NCBI RefSeq assembly: GCF_003730015.1
Contig: NZ_RJTU01000061.1
Location: 1 to 64,000, forward strand
Length of the DNA: 64,000 nucleotides
Direction: 5' to 3'
Source of the DNA: Epilithonimonas hominis
GTDB lineage: Bacteria > Bacteroidota > Bacteroidia > Flavobacteriales > Weeksellaceae
Shown here: piece after piece, positions 55,647 through 64,000 of the stretch
Layout: the number at the start of each line of letters is the position of its first letter
Position numbering within the stretch: position 1 is the first letter of the stretch
Notes under the pieces: generated by a model
Told to the model about the DNA's origin: nothing
The model's input: only the letters and a program-made list of their open reading frames with translations
Database searches by the model: none
Program-made: the position numbers and the translations under genes

Positions 55647-56186
55647 ATGGCAGAAGTACAAGTAAAAGAGGATTCCGGGAAAGGCGGTAAGGTCCGCTCG
55701 AAAAAGCACAATCCCCGTGTAGATATGACTCCGATGGTTGATTTGAATTTCTTGATGTTGATGTTCTTTATGTTTACCACAACATTTAGTAAACCAAATG
55801 TGATGGATCTTGGTCTTCCGGCTAAGCCAAAGGAAAACCAGAAACCACCAGATACAGAAATCAAATTAAATAATTCAATTTCTATTATAATAGGAAAAGA
55901 TAACAAAATTTTCTATCACCAACAAGATCAAGCTGGTCTTAACGATCAAACACTTATTGAAACAAACTTTGATAGAGAAGGTATTACGAAAGTAATTGAG
56001 AGAGCAAAAGCTGGAGCCTCTGATAAAGAAAAATTCACAGTAATTATCAAGCCAACAGACGATGCAGTATATAAGAATTTTGTAGATATTCTTGATGAAA
56101 TGGCTATTACCAAAAATGAAAGATATGGGGTTACCGATATCAAACCTTGGGAGTTAGCTATTTATAAAAAGAAAGTTGGAGAATAA
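55647..56186 (+). CDS. exbD: ExbD/TolR-family protein (second copy)
   Basis: 179 aa. HNPRVDMTPMVDLNFLMLMFFMFT with the conserved Asp in the membrane helix, then a periplasmic domain (YKNFVDILDEMAITKNERYGV). Seven bases after the first exbD. Two ExbD forms in one motor are usual in Bacteroidota. Confidence 0.9.
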   Translation: MAEVQVKEDSGKGGKVRSKKHNPRVDMTPMVDLNFLMLMFFMFTTTFSKPNVMDLGLPAKPKENQKPPDTEIKLNNSISIIIGKDNKIFYHQQDQAGLNDQTLIETNFDREGITKVIERAKAGASDKEKFTVIIKPTDDAVYKNFVDILDEMAITKNERYGVTDIKPWELAIYKKKVGE

Positions 56187-56222
56187 TTTCTCTCTACAAA
56201 TATCATATTTAATATTATTAAA

Positions 56223-57047
56223 ATGGCAGACGAAAATTTGAAGTACGATCTTTCTCTTGATGAGATTGTATTTGAAAATAGAAATAAAGAATATGGTGCG
56301 TACGATCTTAGAACTGCGTATCCTAAGTTGCTTACCAGATCTTTTTTGATAGGAACGGCTTTCTTTATTCTTCTTGCGGTTTCTCCTCTTGTCTATCTGA
56401 AAATTCAGCAAATGAATGCTAAAGATGCTGTGGAGGTAGATGCAAAGTTGGTAGATATCTTAGAAGAAGAACCAATTATTGAGCAACCTAAAGAAGAAGA
56501 ACCACCACCACCTCCGCCTCCAAAAGAGCCTGAACAGCAAGAGGTAATTCAGAATGTTGTTCCAGAGCCTAAAAAGGCGCCAAAGATTGAAACACCGCCG
56601 CCACCAATTACTAAACAATTGGAGACAACGACAGGTTTGGTAGCTCAAGAAGGGGTTAAAACTCCTGCTTATACGCCACCACCACCACCACCATCTAGTG
56701 GAACGGGTAAGGTTGCCGAGGTAAAACCTGTAACTAATGAAGTTTATGAATCTGTAGATCAATCTGCAGAATACCCTGGAGGGATTAATTCTTTCAGAAC
56801 TAAATTCAGTAATAATTTTGATTCTGGAAATCTTGAAGGTGAAGGTACTTTTAAAACTGAGATTACTTTTGTTGTAGAAAAAGATGGTTCGCTTACACAA
56901 GTAAAAGCAACAGGTCCTAATTCTGACTTTAATAAAGAAGCTGAAGCTACAGTTAAAGGTATCAAAACTAAATGGACTCCTGGTAAGGTTAATGGACAAC
57001 CTGTAAGATCTAGATTTAGATTACCTGTTACAATGAATTTCCAATAA
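56223..57047 (+). CDS. tonB: TonB energy transducer
   Basis: 274 aa. Cytoplasmic N-terminus of about 40 residues (NKEYGAYDLRTAYPK), one membrane helix (about 41-60), a Pro/Glu-rich linker with several runs of PPPPPP, and a C-terminal TonB domain (TFVVEKDGSLTQVKATG, VNGQPVRSRFRLPVTMNFQ). Couples the motor to outer-membrane receptors. Ends at terminator 57074. Confidence 0.9.
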   Translation: MADENLKYDLSLDEIVFENRNKEYGAYDLRTAYPKLLTRSFLIGTAFFILLAVSPLVYLKIQQMNAKDAVEVDAKLVDILEEEPIIEQPKEEEPPPPPPPKEPEQQEVIQNVVPEPKKAPKIETPPPPITKQLETTTGLVAQEGVKTPAYTPPPPPPSSGTGKVAEVKPVTNEVYESVDQSAEYPGGINSFRTKFSNNFDSGNLEGEGTFKTEITFVVEKDGSLTQVKATGPNSDFNKEAEATVKGIKTKWTPGKVNGQPVRSRFRLPVTMNFQ

Positions 57048-57073
57048 GGATTTAATTTGTAATATATTATATA

Positions 57074-57107
57074 AAAGAGAAGTTTTTATAACTTCTCTTT
57101 TTTTATT
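57074..57107 (+). terminator. terminator after tonB
   Basis: Stem AAAGAGAAGTT / AACTTCTCTTT (57074-57084 and 57090-57100), loop TTTAT, T run. Confidence 0.8.
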
Positions 57108-57118
57108 AAATTTGTGAT

Positions 57119-57301
57119 ATGTATAAATGGCTTTCTCTAGTTGTAGGATTTCTCTACATTGCTTTCGGTATCTTTATTATTGCTTACAGATATCTGGAAA
57201 TCGTAATATCTAATATTGCTTATCCTCTGGGAGTTTTATTAATTGTTTATGGTATTTTCAGATTTGTAAGAGCTATAATTGCGCTCAAAAATGATAATTA
57301 G
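57119..57301 (+). CDS. small two-helix membrane protein
   Basis: 60 aa: two hydrophobic spans (LSLVVGFLYIAFGIFIIAY; IAYPLGVLLIVYGIFRFV) and a basic tail. Stops two bases before the next start, so it is in the same unit. Of the size of TonB-system accessory proteins; function unknown. Confidence 0.7.
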   Translation: MYKWLSLVVGFLYIAFGIFIIAYRYLEIVISNIAYPLGVLLIVYGIFRFVRAIIALKNDN

Positions 57302-57302
57302 A

Positions 57303-58169
57303 ATGAAAAAAATATTTTTTCTATTCATGGCAATTCTAGCTGTGACTTACTCGTGTTCAAAAGATAAAGACGTTGACAATCCTAACAAAGGTGAAATTAC
57401 CATAGAAGCAGACGAATCTTTCAAAAGTGTCTCAGAAGCTTTAGTAGAACGTTATACAGCACTCAACCCAAAAACCAAGATTAATCTTGTTATTAAAAAA
57501 GAAGATTTTGGATTGCTTGATCTTTTAGATAGAAAAGTAAGAGTGATTGTTATGTCTAGAGAGTTATCTCAAAAAGAAAAAGAAGCTTACGATACTAAAG
57601 TAGATTTACCTTGGAAGCCTGCAAAATTTGCTGCTGATGCCGTTTTATTTGTCGTTCCAAAAAATTCGCCTTTAGAATCTATTTCTATGGATGAGATTGC
57701 TAGCGAGCTTGAGTCTGAAAAAAAACGTTTTATTTTTGATGGAACTAATTCCAGTAATCTTAATTTTATCGCGCAAAAATTTAATAAAAACCCATCCGAT
57801 TTAAAATTTTCTATCATCAATGGAAACGAAAATGTTGTAGAACAACTTAAAAATTATCCAGACAAGATAGGTGTGATAAGCTACAATACAATTAGTCGTC
57901 CTTATGGAAAAGAAGCTGAAAAACTTCGGAACGAATTGAAAATATTAAAAGTCGTTAAGGGTAATAAAACGTATGATGTTTCCAATGATAGTTTGAAAAA
58001 TATGTCTTATCCTTTTACAAGAATTTTATATTTCTTAACCAATGAAGGTTATTATGGCCTAGGGAATGGATTTATTAGATTTTCATGCCAACAATTGGGA
58101 CAGATTGTTGTTGAAAAAGAAGGTCTCCAGCCGTATAATATTTTTAAAAGAGAGGTTCAAATGAGATAA
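57303..58169 (+). CDS. PstS-like phosphate-binding lipoprotein
   Basis: 288 aa from ATG 57303 (frame open from 57279). Lipoprotein leader ending YSC (Cys 17 or so), then a type-2 periplasmic-binding fold: ITIEADESFKSVSEALVERYTA, VVPKNSPLESISMDEIASEL and IGVISYNTISRP. Resembles PstS/SphX. It may bind phosphate or another anion; being an outer- or inner-membrane lipoprotein with the Ton motor, a role in anion sensing is possible but inferred. Confidence 0.75.
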   Translation: MKKIFFLFMAILAVTYSCSKDKDVDNPNKGEITIEADESFKSVSEALVERYTALNPKTKINLVIKKEDFGLLDLLDRKVRVIVMSRELSQKEKEAYDTKVDLPWKPAKFAADAVLFVVPKNSPLESISMDEIASELESEKKRFIFDGTNSSNLNFIAQKFNKNPSDLKFSIINGNENVVEQLKNYPDKIGVISYNTISRPYGKEAEKLRNELKILKVVKGNKTYDVSNDSLKNMSYPFTRILYFLTNEGYYGLGNGFIRFSCQQLGQIVVEKEGLQPYNIFKREVQMR

Positions 58170-58263
58170 TTGAACTTTTAATATTTATTTAACAGAAAGT
58201 TTAAACATAAATTTTTATTTTGGTCTAAATATTGCGACTAAAAGAAATTTATAGTTAAGAAAA

Positions 58264-59916
58264 ATGAAAACAGAATATATAATGAATTTATCAAAAAAGA
58301 TTGCTGTAACAGCAGCAGTAGGGTTTTTTACAAGTTTTAGTTTTGCACAATCTTTACAAGACGGAATTAATTTTGTAGATAGCCAAAAATATGCGAAAGC
58401 AAAACAAAATTTTACAGACCTTATTAATCAAAATCCTAAAGACGCCAATAATTATTTCTACTTAGGTAATACATACTTAACTCAATTCGATCCCAATTTT
58501 GATTCTGCACAAGAAAACTTCAACAAAGGACTCGCTGCAGATCCTAAAAGTTATTTGAATAAATTAGGCTTAGCTTCTGTTAAATTAGGCAAAGGTGATA
58601 AGTCAGCAATTGCAGAGATCCAACAAATTGTAAAAGACTCTAGAGAAAAAGATGCAGAAGTTCTTTTCCGTGCGGGTGAAGCATTGACATTATTTGAAAA
58701 AAATAGTTCTCCAGACTTAGCAATTACTTTTTTGAATAAAGCTATTGAGAAGGCAGATAAAAAAGGTGTTCCTGCTAACTATTATTACGCTCTAGGCGAT
58801 GCTTACAGAATCAAAAAAGATCCAGGAAATGCAATGACAGCTTATGATAAAGCAGAAGCTGTTGCTCAAAATAAAGCCTCTGTGTATACAAGAAAAGGCA
58901 CGCTTTGGATTGCTGCTCAACAATGGCAACAAGCAAAAACCAATATTGATAAAGCGATTGCAGTAGATCCAACTTATGCTCCAGCTTACAAAGCTTTGGC
59001 AGGATTTAATATCAAGTATCAGAAAAATGCAGAAGCAACTCAGAATTTGATTAATTATACAAAGTATGCGGATGAAGATCCATATACACAATTAGAAATT
59101 GCTAAGCTTTATTTTACTAATGAAGACTATGCTAATGCAAAGAAGACATTAGATGCAGTTTTCGATAAAGTAGATGATGCAATCAAATATAGATTACGTG
59201 CTTACATCCAATATGCAGATGGAGATTATGCAGGAGCTCAGCAAAATATCGAAACTTTTTTATCAAAGGCAGACAAAAACAGAATCCAGCCATCTGATGA
59301 AGGTTTGCAAGGTCTAATTGCAGCAGGTATGGCAAAGGGCGAAAAAGATGCTGCTAAAAAAGCACAATTAGATGCAATTGCTCAACAAAAAATTGCTATT
59401 GCAAAAGCTGCAAAAGACGAAACACTAAAATGGGATGAAGAACTTGCAAAAGTAAAAGGAGGAATCAATTCTGCATCTGTAGAGCAAGGTCCTACATCTC
59501 CAGCAATAGAAGCTCTTAAGAAAAAGATTGTAGAAAATCCTAGTGACACAGATTCTCTTTACAAATTAGCTACAGAGTATCAGAATGTTCAAAACTGGAA
59601 TGGCGCTATCTTAACTTGGGGGAAAATGATTTCAGCATTGCCAGAGTGGGCGCCAGCATATTACAGCCAAGGCTATGCTTATCAGCAAGCTAAAAATAAT
59701 GATATGGCTAAAGCTTCGTATGAGAAATTTATTTCTCTTGTAAAACCAGCAGAAATAGAAGCTAATAAACCGAGTTTGGGTTATGCTTATTTCTTTGTAG
59801 CATTTATGGAAAAAGATGCTAATCCTGAAAAAGCAAAACAAGATGTTGCAAAATCTCTAGAATATGAACCAACATATCAGGATGCAATTAATCTTCAAAA
59901 AGCATTGAATAAATAA
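58264..59916 (+). CDS. periplasmic TPR-repeat protein
   Basis: 550 aa from ATG 58264, or from ATG 58282 (MNLSKKIAVTAAVGFFTSFSFAQ, a proper signal peptide). Many TPR units (NYFYLGNTYL, NYYYALGDAYR, SVYTRKGTLWIAA, APAYKALAGF, APAYYSQGYAYQQ), mostly Lys/Ala-rich. A protein-protein scaffold, probably with the Ton motor and PstS-like lipoprotein upstream. Partner unknown. Confidence 0.82.
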   Translation: MKTEYIMNLSKKIAVTAAVGFFTSFSFAQSLQDGINFVDSQKYAKAKQNFTDLINQNPKDANNYFYLGNTYLTQFDPNFDSAQENFNKGLAADPKSYLNKLGLASVKLGKGDKSAIAEIQQIVKDSREKDAEVLFRAGEALTLFEKNSSPDLAITFLNKAIEKADKKGVPANYYYALGDAYRIKKDPGNAMTAYDKAEAVAQNKASVYTRKGTLWIAAQQWQQAKTNIDKAIAVDPTYAPAYKALAGFNIKYQKNAEATQNLINYTKYADEDPYTQLEIAKLYFTNEDYANAKKTLDAVFDKVDDAIKYRLRAYIQYADGDYAGAQQNIETFLSKADKNRIQPSDEGLQGLIAAGMAKGEKDAAKKAQLDAIAQQKIAIAKAAKDETLKWDEELAKVKGGINSASVEQGPTSPAIEALKKKIVENPSDTDSLYKLATEYQNVQNWNGAILTWGKMISALPEWAPAYYSQGYAYQQAKNNDMAKASYEKFISLVKPAEIEANKPSLGYAYFFVAFMEKDANPEKAKQDVAKSLEYEPTYQDAINLQKALNK

Positions 59917-59937
59917 TCTAAGTTATTAAATTATAAA

Positions 59938-59973
59938 AACTTCCCAACCTCCAAAGTTGGGAAGTTTTCTTTT
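59938..59973 (+). terminator. terminator of the TPR gene
   Basis: Perfect 11-base stem AACTTCCCAAC / GTTGGGAAGTT (59938-59948 and 59956-59966). Confidence 0.85.
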
Positions 59974-60000
59974 TAGTAATTTTGTAAAAATATCTTTAAA

Positions 60001-60723
60001 ATGAAATGTGATTTTTTGGCGATTGGTGCGCATCCAGATGATGTAGAATTGGGTTGTGGAGGAACAATTATAAAATTAATTGCTGAAGGAAAAACAGTCA
60101 GCGTTATTGATTTGACGGAAGGGGAATTAGGAACTAGAGGAACGGCTGAAACGCGTGCTGAAGAAGCAGCTAACGCAGCTAAAATATTAGGAATTAGTTC
60201 AAGAGAAAATCTTAAGCTAAAAGATGGTTTCCTTAATAATTCAGAAGATTATCAACTTAAAATCGTTGAAAAAATCAGAAAATACAAACCAGAAATTGTT
60301 TTGGCTAATGCAATTGATGACAGACATCCTGATCATGCAAAAGCTGCAAAATTAGTTTCTGATGCTTGTTTTCTTTCTGGTTTGAAGAAAATAGAAACTT
60401 TTGATAATGATCAACCACAAGAAGTTTGGAGACCAAAACATATCTTCCACTATATCCAATGGAAAAACGTGGTTCCAGAGTTTGTGATTGATATTTCTGG
60501 ATTTATGGAGCAAAAAATAGAAGCATGTTTAGCATATAAAACACAATTTTATAATCCGGAATCCAAAGAACCAGTTACACCAATTGCAACAAAAGATTTT
60601 CTGGAAAGCCTGACTTACAGAGCACAAGACTTGGGAAGGCTTTCTGGAGTGGAATATGCGGAAGGTTTTACAACTGAAAAATTGATTGCTCTGAAAAATT
60701 TCGATGGAATTATTTGTGATTAA
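60001..60723 (+). CDS. bshB1: bacillithiol biosynthesis deacetylase BshB1
   Basis: 240 aa LmbE-type zinc deacetylase. Motifs: GAHPDDVELGCGG (His and two Asp) and DRHPDHAKAA (second His site). Removes acetate from GlcNAc-malate to give GlcN-malate, a bacillithiol precursor. Length and sequence fit BshB1 best. Followed by tRNA-His, whose promoter overlaps the gene end. Confidence 0.9.
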   Translation: MKCDFLAIGAHPDDVELGCGGTIIKLIAEGKTVSVIDLTEGELGTRGTAETRAEEAANAAKILGISSRENLKLKDGFLNNSEDYQLKIVEKIRKYKPEIVLANAIDDRHPDHAKAAKLVSDACFLSGLKKIETFDNDQPQEVWRPKHIFHYIQWKNVVPEFVIDISGFMEQKIEACLAYKTQFYNPESKEPVTPIATKDFLESLTYRAQDLGRLSGVEYAEGFTTEKLIALKNFDGIICD

Positions 60724-60745
60724 CAAAGAAAATATTATATATTTG
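60713..60745 (+). promoter_or_regulatory. promoter of tRNA-His
   Basis: TTTG (60713-60716) inside the end of bshB1, 21 bases, TATATTTG (60738-60745); the tRNA begins at 60758. Confidence 0.7.
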
Positions 60746-60757
60746 CACACGCAAAAC

Positions 60758-60832
<75 letters not shown>

Positions 60833-60838
60833 CTGATT

Positions 60839-60870
60839 AAAACGCATTCAATTAGAATGCGTTTTTTTAT
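60839..60870 (+). terminator. terminator of tRNA-His
   Basis: Perfect 11-base stem AAAACGCATTC / GAATGCGTTTT (60839-60849 and 60855-60865), then T. Confidence 0.85.
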
Positions 60871-60907
60871 TTAATATTGTTTTTATACATTTAGGATTTG
60901 ATGATAT

Positions 60908-61918
60908 ATGAAAAACAACAATAATTTTGATTTTTTAAGGTTTTTGTTTTCATTCCTAGTTGTAATAGGACATTCCATACTTTTAAGCGGTAATCCAGAA
61001 TTTTGGAACGGCTTTTTTGCAGCTATGCCTAATTTTAGTGTATACTCTTTTTTCATTATTAGCGGTTTTCTTATCTATTCAAGTTTTGACAGATCAAAAA
61101 ATCTAAATATATATTTTAGAAATAGAATAAAGAGAATAGTTCCGGCTTATTTTTTTATCGTAGTTACGTTTGCTTTTTTACTATACTTTTTTTCCAGTAC
61201 AACACTCCAAAATTACTTTTCATCAGATTGGGTAAAGTATTTAGGTGCTAATTTGGTATTTGCAAATTTTCTGAAACCCTGTATTCAATATGTTTTTGAA
61301 AATAATTTACATTGTGCAGTTAATGGATCATTATGGACAATAAAAGTGGAAATAATGTTTTATTTTTTTGTTCCTATATTGTATTATTTCATCCATAAAA
61401 AAAGTCGAAAGTCACAAAATATCATTATAATAAGTATCTATTTTTTCTCTTTAATATATAGTTATTATGTCAATAAGTATTTCAATTACGAATTATCAAA
61501 ACAATTTCCTGGAAGTCTAAAATATTTTGTAGTTGGTATTTTATTGTATATCAATTTTGATTATTTCAATACAAAAAAGAATAAAATATTGATTGTATTT
61601 TTATTTCTCGGAATTATGGAATTCTTATATTCTCCAGTGCAAATTATTTTTGCCTTTTCACTAGGCATTTCGATAGTATGGTTAGCATTTTCTAAATTAC
61701 CAGTTAAGAATTTTGGAAAATATGGTGACTTTTCTTACGGAATGTATCTTATACATTTTCCTGTAATTCAGATTTTTGTACAAGAAAAAATTTATGACAA
61801 TTATTCCTTTTTCGGATTGTTTCTAAGTTATGTCGTAATTATATTTTTGTCTGTGATGATTTGGAAGTTAATAGAAGAACCTTTTTTACGAAAAAGAATA
61901 AAAAAAACGCATCTCTGA
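60908..61918 (+). CDS. membrane acyltransferase, family 3
   Basis: 336 aa, about ten membrane segments. FDFLRFLFSFLVVIGHSILL contains the catalytic-type His of the OafA/NodX acyltransferase-3 family; FRNRIKRIVPAYFF follows. Probably acetylates a surface polysaccharide or lipid. Extremely AT-rich. Single gene; target unknown. Confidence 0.85.
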   Translation: MKNNNNFDFLRFLFSFLVVIGHSILLSGNPEFWNGFFAAMPNFSVYSFFIISGFLIYSSFDRSKNLNIYFRNRIKRIVPAYFFIVVTFAFLLYFFSSTTLQNYFSSDWVKYLGANLVFANFLKPCIQYVFENNLHCAVNGSLWTIKVEIMFYFFVPILYYFIHKKSRKSQNIIIISIYFFSLIYSYYVNKYFNYELSKQFPGSLKYFVVGILLYINFDYFNTKKNKILIVFLFLGIMEFLYSPVQIIFAFSLGISIVWLAFSKLPVKNFGKYGDFSYGMYLIHFPVIQIFVQEKIYDNYSFFGLFLSYVVIIFLSVMIWKLIEEPFLRKRIKKTHL

Positions 61919-61927
61919 AGATGCGTT
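61901..61927 (-). terminator. terminator of the PUR gene
   Basis: Stem AACGCATCT / AGATGCGTT (61906-61914 and 61919-61927), loop CTGA holding the opposite gene stop; T run on the minus strand. Confidence 0.75.
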
Positions 61928-61944
61928 AAAATATTTTTTTGGTT

Positions 61945-62280
61945 TTAAACTTCGTCGTCAGACTCTATTGTAAAAGATCTGGACTTATAGTCTTTATCGT
62001 GTCTTTCTGAGATTACATCTTCACCCTTTTGCTGGATTATGAAATCCGTAGATTCATTAAATAATTCCTGAAAACTTTTGAAATCTTCTTTGTAAAGATA
62101 GATTTTATGTTTTTCAAAAGTTGCTTCGCCATTTTCCCCGAAATTCTTTTTACTTTCTGTAATGGTCAAATAATAATCACCCGCTTTGGTCTCCCGCACA
62201 TCAAAGAAATAGGTTCTTCTGCCTGCTTTCAACACTTTAGTGAAAATCTCATTCTCATGTCGTTCCTTAAATTCACTCAT
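61945..62280 (-). CDS. PUR-domain DNA/RNA-binding protein (DUF3276)
   Basis: 111 aa. KAGRRTYFFDVRETKAGDYYLTITESKK is the PUR-alpha-like repeat; a second strand set follows (KIYLYKEDFKSFQELFNE). Binds single-stranded nucleic acid in studied homologues. Own promoter; acidic tail. Confidence 0.88.
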   Translation of the reverse strand: MSEFKERHENEIFTKVLKAGRRTYFFDVRETKAGDYYLTITESKKNFGENGEATFEKHKIYLYKEDFKSFQELFNESTDFIIQQKGEDVISERHDKDYKSRSFTIESDDEV

Positions 62281-62311
62281 TGTTAAATATTTTTTTAGAA
62301 ATCTGTTCTAA

Positions 62312-62341
62312 CAAATATAATAGAATTCTCGGAATTTCAAA
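62312..62341 (-). promoter_or_regulatory. promoter of the PUR gene
   Basis: Minus strand TTTG (62338-62341), 18 bases, TATATTTG (62312-62319). Confidence 0.7.
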
Positions 62342-62418
62342 ATGTTTTGTTAAAAAAAACTCATAAACACAAGTTTTTCTTAAAATTTTAATAATTTCTA
62401 TTTCAAAATCAAATAACT

Positions 62419-64000
62419 CTAATTAAGATAAAGAATCTGGTCTGCCCGTTTTGCGCTTGATTCTCTGTGTGTTATGATAATTGAAGTGGTGGTTTTGATA
62501 TCTTTGTCAATATTCCGAAGAATGTTTTCTTCTGTTTCAGTATCCAATGCAGACAGACAATCATCAAATATCAGAATGTTAGGTTGCTTTATCATTGCCC
62601 TTGCAATGCAGATTCTTTGTTTTTGACCGCCGGATAACATCACGCCACGCTCGCCCACCAGAGTGTTATACTGATCTTTGAACTCCTCTATGTTTTTGTG
62701 GACATCAGCTTTTTTAGCCATTTCAACCACAAGGTTGTGGCTTGGATTGTCTATTGCGAAACCAATGTTATTCTCAATAGTATCGGAAAAAAGATAACTT
62801 TCCTGAGGTGTGTAACCTATCTGTTCACGATAAAGATGTAGATTATGATTCTTCAGATTTTTCCCGTCGATAAGAATTTCTCCTTCATCAGGATCAATCA
62901 GTCTACAAAGCAATTGCGCAATTGTAGATTTGCCACTTCCAGTTTTTCCCATTATTGCCAGTGATTTTCCAGCATCAATTACAAAGCTCAAGTTATCAAT
63001 AGCTTTAATCCCTGTATTCGGATAAGTGTAGCTTACATTCCGGAATTCGATCTCGCCTTTTATTGGATAGATGTCGTGGTTGGTGTTAATAATCTCGGAT
63101 TTCATATCCAGAAACTCATTCACTCTCTGCATACTGGCTTCGGCTCTTTGATTGACAGACGTGACCCAGCCCAGCATAGAAAAAGGAAAAATTAGAATAT
63201 TAATATACATAAAAAAGTCCGCAATGGTTCCCACGCTCATTTCGCCGTCAATATATTTTTGACCGCCAATCACTAGTATTGCAACATTCAGAAGACCGAT
63301 GACGAAGATGATAATCGTAAAAAAATAGGCTTCTGTCCTTGCAAGATCCAATGCTTTGTCCTGATAATCTTTTACTTTGATGCCATAATTTTTCTCAATA
63401 TATCTTTCCTTACTGAAAAATTTGATAACACGAATCCCAGAAAAACTGTCCTGAACAAAAGTTGATATGGCAGACTGACTTTTCTGCATCACCTTTGACT
63501 TTTTATTAATAATATCACTCACCTTATAAATTCCGTAAGAGAGTATAGGCAGAGGAATCAGTGTCCAAAGAGTCATCTGTAAATCCGTCATAAACATATA
63601 AATGCTTGTGATAATAAGTAATATAATCAGGTTTACTACATACATTACTCCTGGTCCCAGATACATTCTGATAGCTACAACATCTTCACTTAATCGGTTA
63701 AGAAGATCACCAATGGTCGTTTTCTTATAATCGGTAACCGATAATTCCTGATAATGTCTGTAGATTTTGTTTTTCAATTCATATTCAATCCTTCTGGATG
63801 CAACAATAATGGTTTGTCTCATCATAAATGTGAAAAAACCAGAGAGCAATGAGCAACCGATTAAAATGCCAGAGTTGATAAAAATTACTCTGAAATAAGT
63901 CCAATTGTTTCTTACATTATCTATAAGTCCCGCATCTGCAGAAAGTTTAAGCGTAGAATAATTTTTCTCGATAATATTAATTGTCTGACCGATATACTGA
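62419..64000 (-). CDS. ABC exporter, permease fused to ATPase (5' end outside window)
   Basis: The frame is open through the window end (526 residues visible), so the N-terminus is cut. The permease part has several spans (IFINSGILIGCSLLSGFFTF; VVNLIILLIITSIYMF; FFTIIIFVIGLLNVAILVI). ATPase: Walker A GKTGSGKSTIAQLL, signature LSGGQKQRICIARAM, Walker B ILIFDDCLSALD, H-loop THRES. The residue after Walker B is Asp, not the usual catalytic Glu. MsbA/MdlB-like lipid or peptide exporter. Confidence 0.88.
   Translation of the reverse strand, partial: QYIGQTINIIEKNYSTLKLSADAGLIDNVRNNWTYFRVIFINSGILIGCSLLSGFFTFMMRQTIIVASRRIEYELKNKIYRHYQELSVTDYKKTTIGDLLNRLSEDVVAIRMYLGPGVMYVVNLIILLIITSIYMFMTDLQMTLWTLIPLPILSYGIYKVSDIINKKSKVMQKSQSAISTFVQDSFSGIRVIKFFSKERYIEKNYGIKVKDYQDKALDLARTEAYFFTIIIFVIGLLNVAILVIGGQKYIDGEMSVGTIADFFMYINILIFPFSMLGWVTSVNQRAEASMQRVNEFLDMKSEIINTNHDIYPIKGEIEFRNVSYTYPNTGIKAIDNLSFVIDAGKSLAIMGKTGSGKSTIAQLLCRLIDPDEGEILIDGKNLKNHNLHLYREQIGYTPQESYLFSDTIENNIGFAIDNPSHNLVVEMAKKADVHKNIEEFKDQYNTLVGERGVMLSGGQKQRICIARAMIKQPNILIFDDCLSALDTETEENILRNIDKDIKTTTSIIITHRESSAKRADQILYLN

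Noticed and set aside
56492-56700. CCA/CCG runs in tonB as a microsatellite
   Set aside because: They encode the normal Pro-rich periplasmic linker of TonB and are in frame.

Overview
The window is a 64 kb piece of a low-GC Bacteroidota chromosome, most likely a flavobacterium of the Chryseobacterium/Epilithonimonas type (Weeksellaceae). Supporting signs are: many genes preceded by the Bacteroidota promoter (TTTG, about 19 bases, TAnnTTTG) and not by Shine-Dalgarno sites; a secreted nuclease with a type IX sorting tail; SusC/CarboxypepD-type outer-membrane receptors; an exbB-exbD-exbD-tonB cluster; a PUR/DUF3276 protein; and a bacillithiol deacetylase gene. The genus is inference; there is no rRNA in the window to confirm it.

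Layout. 0-7 kb: secreted nuclease, nucleoid protein, and a small CxxCH protein / TonB receptor / lipoprotein locus that looks like metal import. 7-12.4 kb: trigger factor, M23 peptidase, gpsA, DUF1232, nfu-mrp (Fe-S assembly). 12.5-13.9 kb: a small accessory patch with an antitoxin, a frameshifted RelE/ParE toxin, and two small unknown genes, one broken at an A8 run. 14-24.5 kb: dicarboxylate symporter, LpxH-like hydrolase plus glycosyltransferase, a large outer-membrane barrel, BON/SH3 proteins, pncB, DUF3667. 24.7-29.4 kb: rplM-rpsI-rpsB, accA, gltX. 29.5-37.7 kb: a very AT-rich glycan island with a frameshifted cupin gene, a decayed glycosyltransferase pseudogene and six intact glycosyltransferase-type genes. 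37.7-43.9 kb: rocD, accC-accB, rpmF-DUF177, pdxA, ribE. 43.9-50.6 kb: sensor kinase, trmN6, ftsE, rpmH, waaA, one more glycosyltransferase. 51-60.7 kb: leuS, the Ton motor operon with a PstS-like lipoprotein and a TPR protein, bshB1. 60.7-64 kb: tRNA-His, acyltransferase, PUR protein, and an ABC exporter cut by the window edge.

How genes work together. The ExbB/ExbD/TonB motor would energise the receptor at 3.9 kb and other outer-membrane receptors. accA, accB and accC supply malonyl-CoA (accD is not here). waaA, the LpxH-like enzyme, the glycosyltransferases and the acyltransferase point to envelope glycolipid and polysaccharide synthesis.

The most notable non-coding signal is a dispersed repeat with four copies (about 3.7, 26.6, 43.2 and 50.8 kb). 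Its outer arms are conserved and its central hairpin differs in each copy. A second motif family (GGCTTTAGCC inverted repeats) sits at 20.2 kb. Four small genes are interrupted by one-base changes, nearly all at homopolymers; these are either assembly errors or real decay, and at least one (the glycosyltransferase at 30 kb) has several lesions. I found no CRISPR array, prophage or insertion sequence, and no convincing wholly new multi-gene system.
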